Part shown: piece by piece, positions 1-8,824 of the stretch
Layout: each line of letters starts with the position of its first letter
Position numbering within the stretch: position 1 is the first letter of the stretch
Notes under the pieces: generated by a model
Told to the model about the DNA's origin: nothing
The model's database searches: none
What the model saw: the letters and a program-made list of their open reading frames with translations, nothing else
Program-made: the position numbers and the translations under genes
NCBI GenBank assembly: GCA_937915735.1
Contig: CALGGS010000223.1
Coordinates: 1 to 22,381 of the forward strand
Direction: 5' to 3'
From: an uncultured Treponema sp.
Lineage (GTDB): Bacteria; Spirochaetota; Spirochaetia; Treponematales; Treponemataceae
DNA length: 22,381 bases

Positions 1-509
1 TCACCATGCTCTTCTATAAATATCTTCCTGCCGAAATGCGAAAAAACATCAATGCATTGAGCCTTGAATATGCCGCCCTCATGCACGATGTGGGAAAACT
101 TGGAATCCCGGAAAAAGTTCTGAACAAGCCTGGCAAGCTGGATGACGAAGAATGGAAGGTGATGAAAGAGCATCCTAATCTCGGCGTAAAATTTATGGCG
201 CCCATGCACTCTTTTGAAAATATCATGCCCTGGATTTTGTATCACCACGAGCGCATTGACGGAAAGGGCTATTACGGCCTGACGGCGGAGCAAATCCCCC
301 TGCCTGCGAAAATAATCTCAATCTGTGACACATATTCTGCAATCACCATGCGCCGCTCATACAAGGAGCCAATGACCCACGAGACCGCAATGAAAATCAT
401 CAACGATGTGGCGGGAAGTCAGCTGGACGCAGAGCTTGTCAAAATCTTCAACACGATTCCAAAAGAAAAACTATTGGACTGCGCGCCCCTGTTTTTATTT
501 AAAATTTGA
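1..509 (+). CDS. HD-GYP domain phosphohydrolase, 3' part
   Basis: This is the C-terminal part of an HD-GYP domain protein; its reading frame is open to the left edge, so the true start lies outside the window and the ATG at 6 is internal. HD-GYP proteins are metal-dependent phosphodiesterases that usually hydrolyse cyclic di-GMP in the cytoplasm. Visible motifs in order are HDVGK (about nt 84-98), the following GIPEKVLNKPG segment, HP, and HHERIDGKGYY (about nt 243-275). The last one is the family's HHExxDGxGYP with Y in place of P. Then comes the CDTYSAIT...Y helix region. The domain ends normally near the stop, so only the N-terminal sensory or receiver part is missing. c-di-GMP hydrolysis is inferred from the family, not demonstrated. 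The first His helix that normally precedes HDVGK is off-window. Confidence 0.9.
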   Translation, partial: TMLFYKYLPAEMRKNINALSLEYAALMHDVGKLGIPEKVLNKPGKLDDEEWKVMKEHPNLGVKFMAPMHSFENIMPWILYHHERIDGKGYYGLTAEQIPLPAKIISICDTYSAITMRRSYKEPMTHETAMKIINDVAGSQLDAELVKIFNTIPKEKLLDCAPLFLFKI

Positions 510-534
510 CTTTTCAAAAATCTGCCCTTATCAT
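506..534 (+). promoter_or_regulatory. Sigma-70 promoter of the BspA-like lipoprotein gene
   Basis: TTGACT (506-511) and TATCAT (529-534) are separated by exactly 17 nt. The -35 overlaps the stop codon of the upstream HD-GYP gene. Transcription would start near 541, giving a leader of about 47 nt that contains a small GC-TTCG-GC hairpin and a GGGAGAA ribosome binding site before the ATG at 588. Confidence 0.6.
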
Positions 535-587
535 TAAAGCTAATTTTTATATCACTTTAAATAGGCTTCGGCTTATGGGAGAATTAT

Positions 588-3500
588 ATGAAAAAAGTTC
601 AATTTTTTTGTGTTATTGTCTCTCTGTTAGCTTTTTTGGGTATTATATCTTGTGCTAACGATGCAGACAATTCAGAAAGTAAAACCTATTACACCGTTAC
701 TTTTGTAAACGACAAAGGTACAAATTCTACGCAGTCTGTTGAATCTGGTAATACAGCTACTGAGCCAAAAGAACCGGTCATAACGGGGGGGGTATATTTT
801 TAGCGGCTGGTACAAAGACAGCGCTTTTACCGATAAATTTGATTTTTCCACACCGATTACGAAAGATATTACCCTCTATGCAAAATGGAAAGCTGCGGAG
901 GAAGTCGAAATTGAAGGAGAAACCTTCTGTCTGACTCAAATTAAGACTAATGGGCAAGACCTGGACTGCATTGCAAAAACAGGCAATGGCACCTGGTATG
1001 CAGAAATCACCCTTATTACAAACAATACCGAAGCTACTTATACACAGTACGAAAACGGAACAAAGACCGAAACAAGCGGCACTTATACAATCAACGACAG
1101 CGATTCAACGATAGTTTTTACAGGCAATGACAGCTCTGAGATTATCTTCAATCAGAATACAACAAAAACACTGACATGGGTAAAAGAGGAATCTGAGTCA
1201 GAAAGAACTGTCTGGTACTTTACCCGCAGTGATTGCGTAGAAACTGGCGATGATGAATATCAGTTTTCTATTTCCTTTGACACATTGGGCTTAGGCGGAA
1301 CGGCTGCCTCATCTTTAAAACTTAACACCATTAAAAAATACGGCGGTGAACAGTTCACGCAAGATGATATTTCCATGGCCTATGTAGTTCCGGGCTATGA
1401 GCTTGCAGGCTGGTATTTTGACACGGCCTACACAAAGCCTTTTGAAGCATTTACGGTAAAAAAATCACTGACACTGTACGCAAAGTATACGAAAGATGGG
1501 CAAGATGTAAAATCATATACAATTACCTATGCCGCTGTTCATAGTGCCGTTTCTCCAAAGACAACGACAGGAACGATTACGCAAGCGGAGCTTCCTACTT
1601 TATCTCCTTTTGACGATACAACTAACTTCTGGGGCTGGTACTATGACATTGAATACACAAGTCCTGTGCAAGTCGGAAACACTATCAGTAAAGACACGAC
1701 TTTCTATGCAAAGTGGTCAACGGACTTGCCAGATGGAACTTACAAAATCACTTATGTAAACGATAAGGCAACAGCGCCAATGTATCAGAGCTTGGCAAAA
1801 GATGGCCTTGTTACAAATGCACTTTTGCTTTCAGAACTTGGCGTCACCCGTGGTATTGAAGGCTATGTCTTTGGCGGCTGGTTCTATGACAGCGATTTTA
1901 CTCAGCGGGTTTTGCTAGGCGATGCTGTTACAGAGGATAAGACCTTCTATGCAAAATGGATTTCTTTAAGCAAGATAAAAGAAAAAGCCGGGGCTACTCA
2001 GAATTTTGTTGGTCTTCAATATTCTGATATTACAGGGACTTTGTACACTCGCTCTGCAGAATCAAATGCAATAGTCGGTTCTTATGTGTACACACCGATT
2101 TCTGAATTTGAAACTTCGTCAACAGCTACAAAATTAAATTATCTCGGTGCAGATGCCTATTATATTGCCAACGGAGCCGTGATTTGGCAGGAAGGTTTTA
2201 TTTCTACATATTTGAATTTCAATAAAAATGAGACTGTAACAAGCCGGCTTGATTTTCAACCGTGTACAACATCGAATAATTTTATTGAAGCAGATGACAC
2301 TGAAGTTAACCTGAGCAGCCTAAGGGGATTCCTTGCTATAAAACCAACTGCTGATGGAAGCATTTATGTAACAGTTACTAGCGCAAACACCAGCAAAATC
2401 ACTGGCACATCAAAGGCTGTCGCAGCCCTTGTAAACGAAAGCGGAAAAATTCTTTCTGCAAAGCAGGTTGATAACAAGTCTGACGCTACCTATGTACTTT
2501 CTGCTGAAGTAAAGGGCGGAGAACTGATTTTCTTGGTTTGGTCAAGAAATGGTGATGCTGGTGGTGCAATTAGGGTACTGGAAATTTCAGACGAGGAGCC
2601 TGAAATTAAAGAGTCGGATTTATATAAAGTCACCTATGTTAATGTAAGTCCAACGGCAGATACGACGGTTACAAAAACAACAGACACCGGCCTTGTAACA
2701 AACAGTCTCTGCTATTCGGGTGCGGGAATTACCAGAGGTATTGAAGGCTATTTCTTTGGCGGCTGGTATTATGACTCTGAATTTACCAAGCAAGTTTTAC
2801 CAGGTGATACTCTGGAAAGCAAAGAAACTACATTCTACGCAAAATGGCTTACAATGCAGGACATAAGCGAAATGGCAGAAAGTTCGCAGAGTTTTGAGGG
2901 AGTTTCTTTTTCAGAAATTGATGGCGTACTTTGTACAAAGTCTACTGATAAAAATACGGTAACAGACACTTATGACTATACTTTGGCTCAAAATTTTGCT
3001 CTTTCAACTTCAGCGGTAAACTATTATTTAGGCGCAGGCTTATCTAAATTTGCTGACGGCGCTGTAGTCTGGCAAGAACGCATTCAGCAGGGGCTGACTG
3101 TAAGGGTCAATCCCAATTCGACGGTCACTGCACGGCTTAGTAACCCGAAAACAAACGATGATAAAATTCTGGTAACGGACACATCATTTGATTTGAAAAA
3201 TTGCCGTATATTTGTTGCCGTAAAAGCCACTGGAGAGGGAACTGTTACTGCCCGTGGATATTTTTCTTCTGCAGCAGAAACAGCAGTCATCGCACTTGTC
3301 AATGAAAAAGGAGAAATTCTTAAGGCTCAGACTGTTGGCGAGAAAACTTATGCTGAAATTTCAGCAGATGTAGCTGAGCCTGGATTGATTTTCTTTTTGT
3401 TCTCAAGAAATGATGATACTAGTGGATCGTTTGATTTATATGATATGGCCTTTAAAAAGCCCGGAGCATTAACTTTGCCAATAAAGACAAAAACGGTCAG

Positions 3501-4521
3501 CGATGCCAGCCTTGCGCCGGATATCATCAAAAATCTGACCAGCAATGCTATCCTTGAAATTTCAGGGACAATAAATGCTGCAAGGCTAAAAGACATCGTT
3601 GCCGCAATGAAATACAATGACAGCGTAAAAGTTGCCCTCGATTTGTCTGCCACATCAGGCATTACGGAAATCACGGCAAGTGAAGATTTGTTCAAAGGCT
3701 GTGAAACGCTTTTGGGAATTTCCCTGCCAAAAACGGTAACTTCTATTGGAGCAAATGCCTTTGAAGGCTGTACTGCCCTTGAAGAAGTTATTCTTCCAGA
3801 AAACCTCAATGTAATTCCAGATTACGCCTTCTATGGCTGCACATCGCTAAAAACAATCAATTTCCCGGATTCTCTTTATTCAATTGGAAAGTATGCATTT
3901 GGTGGCCTTGTCGAGTTTGATGAGTCTGGATACATAAATAAAAGCTCGTCGGGCTGTCCACTAACGACCGTGGACTTATCAAAAACGCAAGTTAATTCTC
4001 TTAGCGAAGGTGTATTCTTTGAGTGTTCTCTGAATTCAGTTGTGCTTCCGGATTCACTTTATGCAATTGATGATTATGCCTTTTATGACAACTACAACCT
4101 TAAATCGATTGACTTGTCAAAAACACAGGTAACATCTCTCAGTTCTTATGCGTTTCTTGACTGCAATTCACTGGAATCTGTTGTTTTGCCGCGCACCCTC
4201 TCATCAATCGGTAACAATGCCTTCCAGGGCTGTACTGCGCTAAATTCGATTACGCTGCCGGATTCACTTTCTACAATTGGGGAATGGGCATTTAACTCGT
4301 GCTACAGTCTTACGAGTGTTACAATTCCAGCAAGTGTAATACGCATAGAATATGGAGCGTTTTCTAGCTGTGACTCCCTTACATCGGTTAAATTTGAAAA
4401 CACTGAAAACTGGTCTAATGTGACTGACAATGAAAGTCGCACAGTTGATGTATCAGATGCAGCAGCAAATGCGGAAAAACTTCGCCAGTATGAATACAGT
4501 TGTCTTGTGAAAGGGGACTGA
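588..4521 (+). CDS. Large BspA-like LRR surface lipoprotein, frameshifted at a poly-G tract
   Basis: As given, translation from 588 ends at the TAG at 801-803 after 71 codons. With one G fewer in the G8 tract (785-792) the frame continues unbroken to the TGA at 4519-4521, about 1310 residues. The N-terminus is a lipoprotein signal peptide with lipobox IISC, so the product should be lipidated and surface or periplasm exposed. Then follow about five Listeria-Bacteroides (InlB B-type) repeats recognisable by GW(Y/F)xDxxFT...(T/L)xYAKW; the first spans the G tract and is intact only in the corrected frame. A roughly 290-residue module of repeat plus beta domain is duplicated (about 1738-2616 and 2617-3468). 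The C-terminal third (about 3660-4430) is BspA-type LRR_5 repeats (I..xAFxGCxxLxxixLPxxLxxI). Such proteins often act in adhesion. No catalytic motif is seen. Upstream RBS GGGAGAA supports the ATG at 588. It is most simply a phase-variable gene in the OFF state; a sequencing error or true pseudogene is the alternative. Confidence 0.85.
785..792 (+). repeat. Homopolymeric G8 tract (putative phase-variation switch)
   Basis: Eight consecutive G residues lie inside the coding region of the BspA-like lipoprotein, about 200 nt after its start, in an otherwise AT-rich gene. The reading frame before and after the tract differs by one base; seven (or ten) Gs would restore one continuous frame. Confidence 0.9.
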
Positions 4522-4534
4522 TTTTCTTAAATGG

Positions 4535-4568
4535 AACTCCGTTGCCCGTAAGGGTGGCGGAGTTTTTT
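4535..4568 (+). terminator. Rho-independent terminator of the BspA-like lipoprotein gene
   Basis: A 13-bp stem with three wobble pairs (outer arms AACTCCG and CGGAGTT, inner TTGCCC and GGGTGG) closes a GTAA loop and is followed by six Ts. It sits 14 nt after the stop at 4521. Confidence 0.85.
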
Positions 4569-5514
4569 ATTTCTGGATGATTTTTGTCATCTCTTCGATT
4601 GAGAAAACTCCTGCGTTGCACAAGTCTGCGGCAAATTCGCTGATTGATTTGTTCAGATAGAGCATATCCTCGGAGCAAAGAGAGAAGGGAATGTCATTTT
4701 CGACGAATTCACGGAGTATAAGCTTTTTTTCCTGTTCTTTTTTGCCTGAAAGTATCGGGGCTGGACTGAATTCTATTTGAAGGTTTTTATCTTTCGCAAT
4801 TTTTACGACTTCAGGATAGATTTTTCCATCCTTAAAGATTTTCAGGGCATCATTATTAATTGCGATGTTCGGGTTCATAAGGTGAGTCGGACACAAGTTT
4901 TCGATAAGCTCAAAAATTTCTTCACGATTCTTTAGTCCTCTGAAGCCGAGACAGCAAATGCGGGAACTTAAATCCATTTTTCGGGCAGTCTTAAAAATCG
5001 TAAGGAATTTTTCGGGATTTTCGGCATAAGTTCTGCCGTAAAGTTCGATTCCGGCAAAAAGTCCGCTTTCCAAAAGCATAGTGGCAAGTGGCATGTTGTT
5101 TTCTTTGTCGGTGTCGATTCCTAAAAATGGGCGTAACTTGAGTTTGTCAGAGTATTTTTCGGATGAGGATTTTACGACATCAAGGAATTCCGTTGCGTTC
5201 TTGCATTTTGAAACAAAATCAACATTTATTGTTCCGTTCAGAAAAGTGACATTTTCGCTTACGCTTTCAGAAATTGAGTGACAGAAAAGAAGGAGCATAT
5301 CATGGCTGGAGCCGATTCTGTCTTCGGTGTATTCGGAAATCTGCGCGCGAAGTGCTAAATCTTCTTCGGTGCCGGCAAAGTGTCGCGTATTTTCAGAAAA
5401 CTCTGGCAGCAAAAAGTTTGCCCACTGGGTGAAAGATGAATAGCGAAGCCCCGTAGAAAGGTGCTTGCAGGAGTCTATTTTTGGAATTTTCACAAAATCT
5501 GCGATTGAAGCCAT
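4567..5514 (-). CDS. Adenosine deaminase-like paralogue, probable pseudoenzyme
   Basis: This 315-residue protein follows the layout of the adenosine deaminase family end to end and lies directly downstream of a normal family member. Key catalytic positions are altered: the first-strand HxH becomes C16-K-H18 (in IDSCKHLS), the HAGE motif is replaced around C187-C188-L-G, the GHG histidine is absent around HLMNPN (211-216), and TDDP becomes SEDM (281-284). Metal binding and deamination are therefore doubtful, and a regulatory or scaffolding role, or a divergent reaction, is possible. I chose ATG 5514 because upstream codons up to 5607 read through the end of the preceding gene and a dispersed repeat, and the homologous block begins at MASIADF. 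A weak GTGGAA lies about 7 nt before this ATG. It is probably co-transcribed with the deaminase gene (40-nt gap). Confidence 0.7.
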   Translation of the reverse strand: MASIADFVKIPKIDSCKHLSTGLRYSSFTQWANFLLPEFSENTRHFAGTEEDLALRAQISEYTEDRIGSSHDMLLLFCHSISESVSENVTFLNGTINVDFVSKCKNATEFLDVVKSSSEKYSDKLKLRPFLGIDTDKENNMPLATMLLESGLFAGIELYGRTYAENPEKFLTIFKTARKMDLSSRICCLGFRGLKNREEIFELIENLCPTHLMNPNIAINNDALKIFKDGKIYPEVVKIAKDKNLQIEFSPAPILSGKKEQEKKLILREFVENDIPFSLCSEDMLYLNKSISEFAADLCNAGVFSIEEMTKIIQK

Positions 5515-5527
5515 TTTTTTGTTTCCA

Positions 5528-5556
5528 CTGTCATTTCGGGCGAAATCGAGAAATCT
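5528..5556. repeat. Short dispersed-repeat-like palindromic element
   Basis: The element contains ATTTCG-GG-CGAAAT, a perfect 6-bp inverted repeat, inside a CTGTCATTTCGGGC...GAGAAATCT context. Sequences of the type GTCATTTCGAGCGAA..GAGAAATCT are, from general knowledge, common dispersed repeats in many genomes. It fills the 40-nt gap between the two adenosine deaminase family genes, beginning right at the stop of the upstream gene. Confidence 0.5.
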
Positions 5557-6568
5557 ATTTCCAGTTTTTCTCAACTTTTTCTTTAAATTCTTTCTTTTGT
5601 TCGTCACTCAAGAAAGAGTCGTCAAAACTATTGAATATAATTTGTTTTAAATCAGATTTTGAGAATTTTAGTTTTGAATAGAGATTCCAGTATTCGTCAA
5701 TAAGCTCTACGCCAAAGAAAATCGGGTCATCAGTTGCAATAGTGACAGCGATTCCCTTGTCAAACATTTGGCGTACAGGATGTTCTTCCATTTTTTTGAC
5801 ATATTTTTTTGTAAAGACATTGCTTGTTGGCGCAACTTCAACAGGAATTTTATTTTCGGCAAGGAATTTTACAAGCTCTGAATCCTGAACTGATGTGATT
5901 CCGTGTCCGATTCGCTCCGCATTGCAGATTTTGAGTGCATCCCAGATTGATTCAGGCCCAACATCTTCGCCAGCGTGAGCTACAGCGTGATATTTATCTG
6001 CAAGAGCCTTTTTGAAAACAGGCCCGAATTCTTTTGAAGGTCCTTTTGACTCCGCACCGCCCAAACCGATTCCGATGAAGCCTTCGAAGGGATGCGCCTT
6101 GAAAAGCTTGTAGTTGTTTTCGGCATTTTCAAGGCCGAAGGTTCTCGAAACATCGCCCAAAAGCCAGACAGTGATACCAGTTTCTTCTTTGATTTTTCTG
6201 AGATTTTTTTCGAAATTTTTGGTCATTTCGCCATAATCGAAGCCTTTTTTGACGAATGCAGATGGAGCAAAGAAAGCCTCGCAGTGAACGACACCGTTGC
6301 GGATGAGATAATTTTTTAAATCTTCAAAGATGAGGTCAAAATCAGAAACAGAGGTGAATAAATCCTGGACGGCAAGGAAAGCTGCGATAAAGCCATTTAA
6401 ATCTGAATATGAGAAAAGCTTTTTGATTTCAGAGTCAGAAAATTCTTTACCGTTTTTTTTGAGGTAAAGCTTTTTGATTGTCTCGCGACTCATTACGGCT
6501 TCGATGTGGATATGAAGCTCCGCCTTTGGAATCTTTTTGAAAAATTCATAGAATTCTGATTTATTCAT
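5555..6568 (-). CDS. add: Adenosine deaminase
   Basis: Cytoplasmic zinc hydrolase that converts (deoxy)adenosine to (deoxy)inosine in purine salvage. The 337-residue product has all family landmarks: H19-x-H21 in AELHIHIEA, HAGED (H198, E201) followed by GPESIWDAL, IGHG (H222), and ATDDP (D280, D281). The C-terminal FLSDEQKKEFKEKV also matches the family, and the length is normal. Start 6568 is preferred over the ATG at 6625: AGAGAGGA lies 5 nt upstream of it, and a TATAAT box (6596-6601) lies between the two candidates, so 6625 would be outside the transcript. The gene is transcribed divergently from the PP2C phosphatase and leads a two-gene unit with its degenerate paralogue. Adenine deaminase or another deaminase of the same superfamily cannot be fully excluded by sequence alone. 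Confidence 0.9.
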   Translation of the reverse strand: MNKSEFYEFFKKIPKAELHIHIEAVMSRETIKKLYLKKNGKEFSDSEIKKLFSYSDLNGFIAAFLAVQDLFTSVSDFDLIFEDLKNYLIRNGVVHCEAFFAPSAFVKKGFDYGEMTKNFEKNLRKIKEETGITVWLLGDVSRTFGLENAENNYKLFKAHPFEGFIGIGLGGAESKGPSKEFGPVFKKALADKYHAVAHAGEDVGPESIWDALKICNAERIGHGITSVQDSELVKFLAENKIPVEVAPTSNVFTKKYVKKMEEHPVRQMFDKGIAVTIATDDPIFFGVELIDEYWNLYSKLKFSKSDLKQIIFNSFDDSFLSDEQKKEFKEKVEKNWK

Positions 6569-6595
6569 GCTATCCTCTCTGAAAGTCCTTAAAAG

Positions 6596-6624
6596 ATTAT
6601 AATACAAATTTTCGGCATTTTCCA
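6596..6624 (-). promoter_or_regulatory. Promoter of add
   Basis: On the minus strand TGGAAA (6619-6624) and TATAAT (6596-6601) are 17 nt apart; the -35 is weak. The predicted start near 6589 gives a leader of about 21 nt containing the AGAGAGGA ribosome binding site. Confidence 0.55.
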
Positions 6625-6650
6625 TAAAAAGTTTAAAAAGTTCGGAAATA

Positions 6651-6679
6651 TTGTAAATTGCTTAAAATCGTGTTAAAAT
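6651..6679 (+). promoter_or_regulatory. Extended -10 promoter of the PP2C phosphatase gene
   Basis: TTGTAA (6651-6656), 17-nt spacer ending in TGT, and TAAAAT (6674-6679) form a good sigma-70 promoter. The expected transcription start, about 7 nt after the -10, coincides with the GTG start codon at 6686. Confidence 0.6.
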
Positions 6680-6685
6680 CGCCTC

Positions 6686-8803
6686 GTGCGTTTTCAAAAA
6701 TTCATCATCATTTTGAGTATTTTTCTCCAACTTGGGCTTCTGGGATGTAAAAAAAAAGACCTGACTGAAAATCTCGTCATAAACTTAAAGGACCGCTTTT
6801 ATTGGGCAGAGGCAGACGCAAAAAGCACAATCAAAGACGCAGAAACGCTTCGTTTTCATAAATTTTCAACAGACGGTGTTTCAAATATTCTTAAGGTGGC
6901 TGGAAAAGACACGGAATATGTCTGGCTTATGGCAGTCTTTGCTCTTCCGGAAGATTTGCGGGGAAAGGCTCTTGGTCTTTTAATCTCCTATCTTCATTTT
7001 GCGGACAAGGTTTGGGTGAATGGAACTTTTGTCGGCTCCTACGGGCAGTTTCCTCCCCATTCAAAAAGCTCTCTTTGGGGCTCGCACTTTTATTCAATTC
7101 CAGAGCCGCTTTTAAATCCTGTCGGACGAAACATCATTCTTATCAAGGTCTATTGCAAGGGACAAAGCGGAATTTCAGACAACATTCTCTTAGGTGAGCA
7201 CAATATAATCAAGAATCGTGACACTTTGCACACCTTTGGCCAGTCAATCATATATCTTTTTGCAGAAGGCGGTATGCTTTTTGCGGCGATTATCTTCCTC
7301 CTTATTTTTATCTGGCGCCAAAAAGAGAGGGAATATCTTTCTTTTGCCTTTCTCTGTCTTTCTTCAATGATACTCGATACGCCTTTCTTTACCCGGCTGC
7401 TCCCGGTAGATTATCCGAGCAACATCCCGTTTCTGTTTTTTTATAAGTGTACTCTGCCGGAAGGCCTTTACTTAATTGCTTTCTTTGCTTCTTCTCTTGT
7501 AATTCAGTTCGTAAAAAAGAAAGAGCTTCGGGCAATAAGGATTACCCGCATTTCTATACTCGCTATTTGTTCAGTCCTGACTTTTACGGCTCCAAGCTAT
7601 GAATTTTTAATGATGATTTGCCCATATATGATTGCCCTTTCGATTTTGCAGCTTTTACTGGGCTTTGTCGTCGTATTTGACAAAAAATTGTCAGAAGAGG
7701 AAAGACATAATTTTAAGATTCTGCAGTTTGCTTTCATTCCGCTCATAGTTTCAATTGTGATTGATATTTTTATCCGTAAGGTTATTCAGAAGGCAGACAC
7801 TCCGTATGCGACTCTTTTTGGCTGGCTAATCACAATCTGCAATTTTATGGTTTTGCTGAGTCAGCGCTACAACAAGGCCGTTTCTCAGAACGAGTATATG
7901 AATGTTCAGCTTCGGCGTGAGGTTTTAAAACAGACAAAGGAGCTTTCCGAAAAAAATACTACGCTCGAAGACCAGATAAATCGCTCGGAAGCAGACCTTG
8001 AAATGGCTGCTATTGTTCAGAAAAAATTCTTTCCCTATCCTCCGAAAAGTCTTAAGGGCTGGGATATTGCCGTAAGCTACAGTCCGCTCGACAAGGTTTC
8101 CGGTGATATGTACGACTTTTATGTCGATTCCAAAGGCAATATTTTAAACGGCTTTTCCCTTTTTGATGTTTCCGGACACGGAATTGCGGCCAGTCTGGTT
8201 ACGATGCTTGCAAAAAACATAATTTTCCAGGCTTTTACAAGAAATTTGCGGCGGCATGAAAATGTTTCAAGGACGCTCTACGAAATCAACAACGAAATTA
8301 TCGAAGCGAAGGGCGAAATCGAAAATTATCTTACGGGCCTTATGTTCAGGTTTGGCAAATTCGACAAAAATGATGAATGTGAGGTTTCAATGGCAAACGC
8401 AGGTCATCCGAATCCGATTCTGTACTCGGCAAAAAGCAATATTTGTGACGAAATTGAAACCCATGAAGAGCATCACGGTGCAATCGGACTGGATTTTATC
8501 GAAGTTTCCTTCCCTCAGGTTGATTTTTCGATGGCAGAGGATGATATTCTGGTTTTTTACACTGACGGATTGACAGAAAGTCGCCGCAGTGACGGACAAA
8601 TGTTTGGAAAAGAGCGTGTAAAACGAATTATCAAGGAAAATTTTGCAAAGGATGCCCAGTCAATTATGGAAGAACTAATCGACAGTTTTCAAAGCTTTAC
8701 CGAAGGCGTAAAACGCGACGACGACATAACTGTAGTAGTAATGAAGCGTGAAAACTCCAGCAATTTCATAGAAGAGCTAGGCGAAGTAGACGATTTCGGG
8801 TGA
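6686..8803 (+). CDS. Membrane SpoIIE/RsbU-type PP2C serine phosphatase with 7TM sensor
   Basis: A 705-residue signalling protein. The N-terminus is a signal sequence with a lipobox-like LLGC (C21). Residues about 40-175 form an extracytoplasmic beta domain reminiscent of the 7TMR-DISM sensor class. About 190-405 hold several hydrophobic membrane helices; about 405-450 is coiled coil. The C-terminal half is a PP2C (SpoIIE) phosphatase with the metal-binding and family motifs SGDMYDF, FDVSGHGIAASL, NAGHPNP, FYTDGLTES and RDDDITVVV. Such proteins dephosphorylate anti-sigma-factor antagonists or other Ser/Thr-phosphorylated partners in response to an external signal; the partner is not in this window. 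The only suitable start is GTG 6686: an in-frame TAA at 6674 precedes it and a downstream TTG would destroy the signal peptide. No Shine-Dalgarno is visible and the promoter places the transcript start at the GTG, suggesting a leaderless message. It is followed after 21 nt by the thioesterase gene, probably one operon. Confidence 0.9.
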   Translation: MRFQKFIIILSIFLQLGLLGCKKKDLTENLVINLKDRFYWAEADAKSTIKDAETLRFHKFSTDGVSNILKVAGKDTEYVWLMAVFALPEDLRGKALGLLISYLHFADKVWVNGTFVGSYGQFPPHSKSSLWGSHFYSIPEPLLNPVGRNIILIKVYCKGQSGISDNILLGEHNIIKNRDTLHTFGQSIIYLFAEGGMLFAAIIFLLIFIWRQKEREYLSFAFLCLSSMILDTPFFTRLLPVDYPSNIPFLFFYKCTLPEGLYLIAFFASSLVIQFVKKKELRAIRITRISILAICSVLTFTAPSYEFLMMICPYMIALSILQLLLGFVVVFDKKLSEEERHNFKILQFAFIPLIVSIVIDIFIRKVIQKADTPYATLFGWLITICNFMVLLSQRYNKAVSQNEYMNVQLRREVLKQTKELSEKNTTLEDQINRSEADLEMAAIVQKKFFPYPPKSLKGWDIAVSYSPLDKVSGDMYDFYVDSKGNILNGFSLFDVSGHGIAASLVTMLAKNIIFQAFTRNLRRHENVSRTLYEINNEIIEAKGEIENYLTGLMFRFGKFDKNDECEVSMANAGHPNPILYSAKSNICDEIETHEEHHGAIGLDFIEVSFPQVDFSMAEDDILVFYTDGLTESRRSDGQMFGKERVKRIIKENFAKDAQSIMEELIDSFQSFTEGVKRDDDITVVVMKRENSSNFIEELGEVDDFG

Positions 8804-8824
8804 TAATGCCCACAGGAGAAAATA

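Noticed and set aside
1285..4521. Independent gene starting with TTG at 1285
   Set aside because: The frame is open and carries matching repeat sequence back to the G tract, and no ribosome binding site or signal peptide is present at 1285.
4515..5607. Extending the adenosine deaminase paralogue to the upstream ATG at 5607
   Set aside because: The extra residues come from the end of add read in another frame and from a dispersed repeat; homology begins at ATG 5514.
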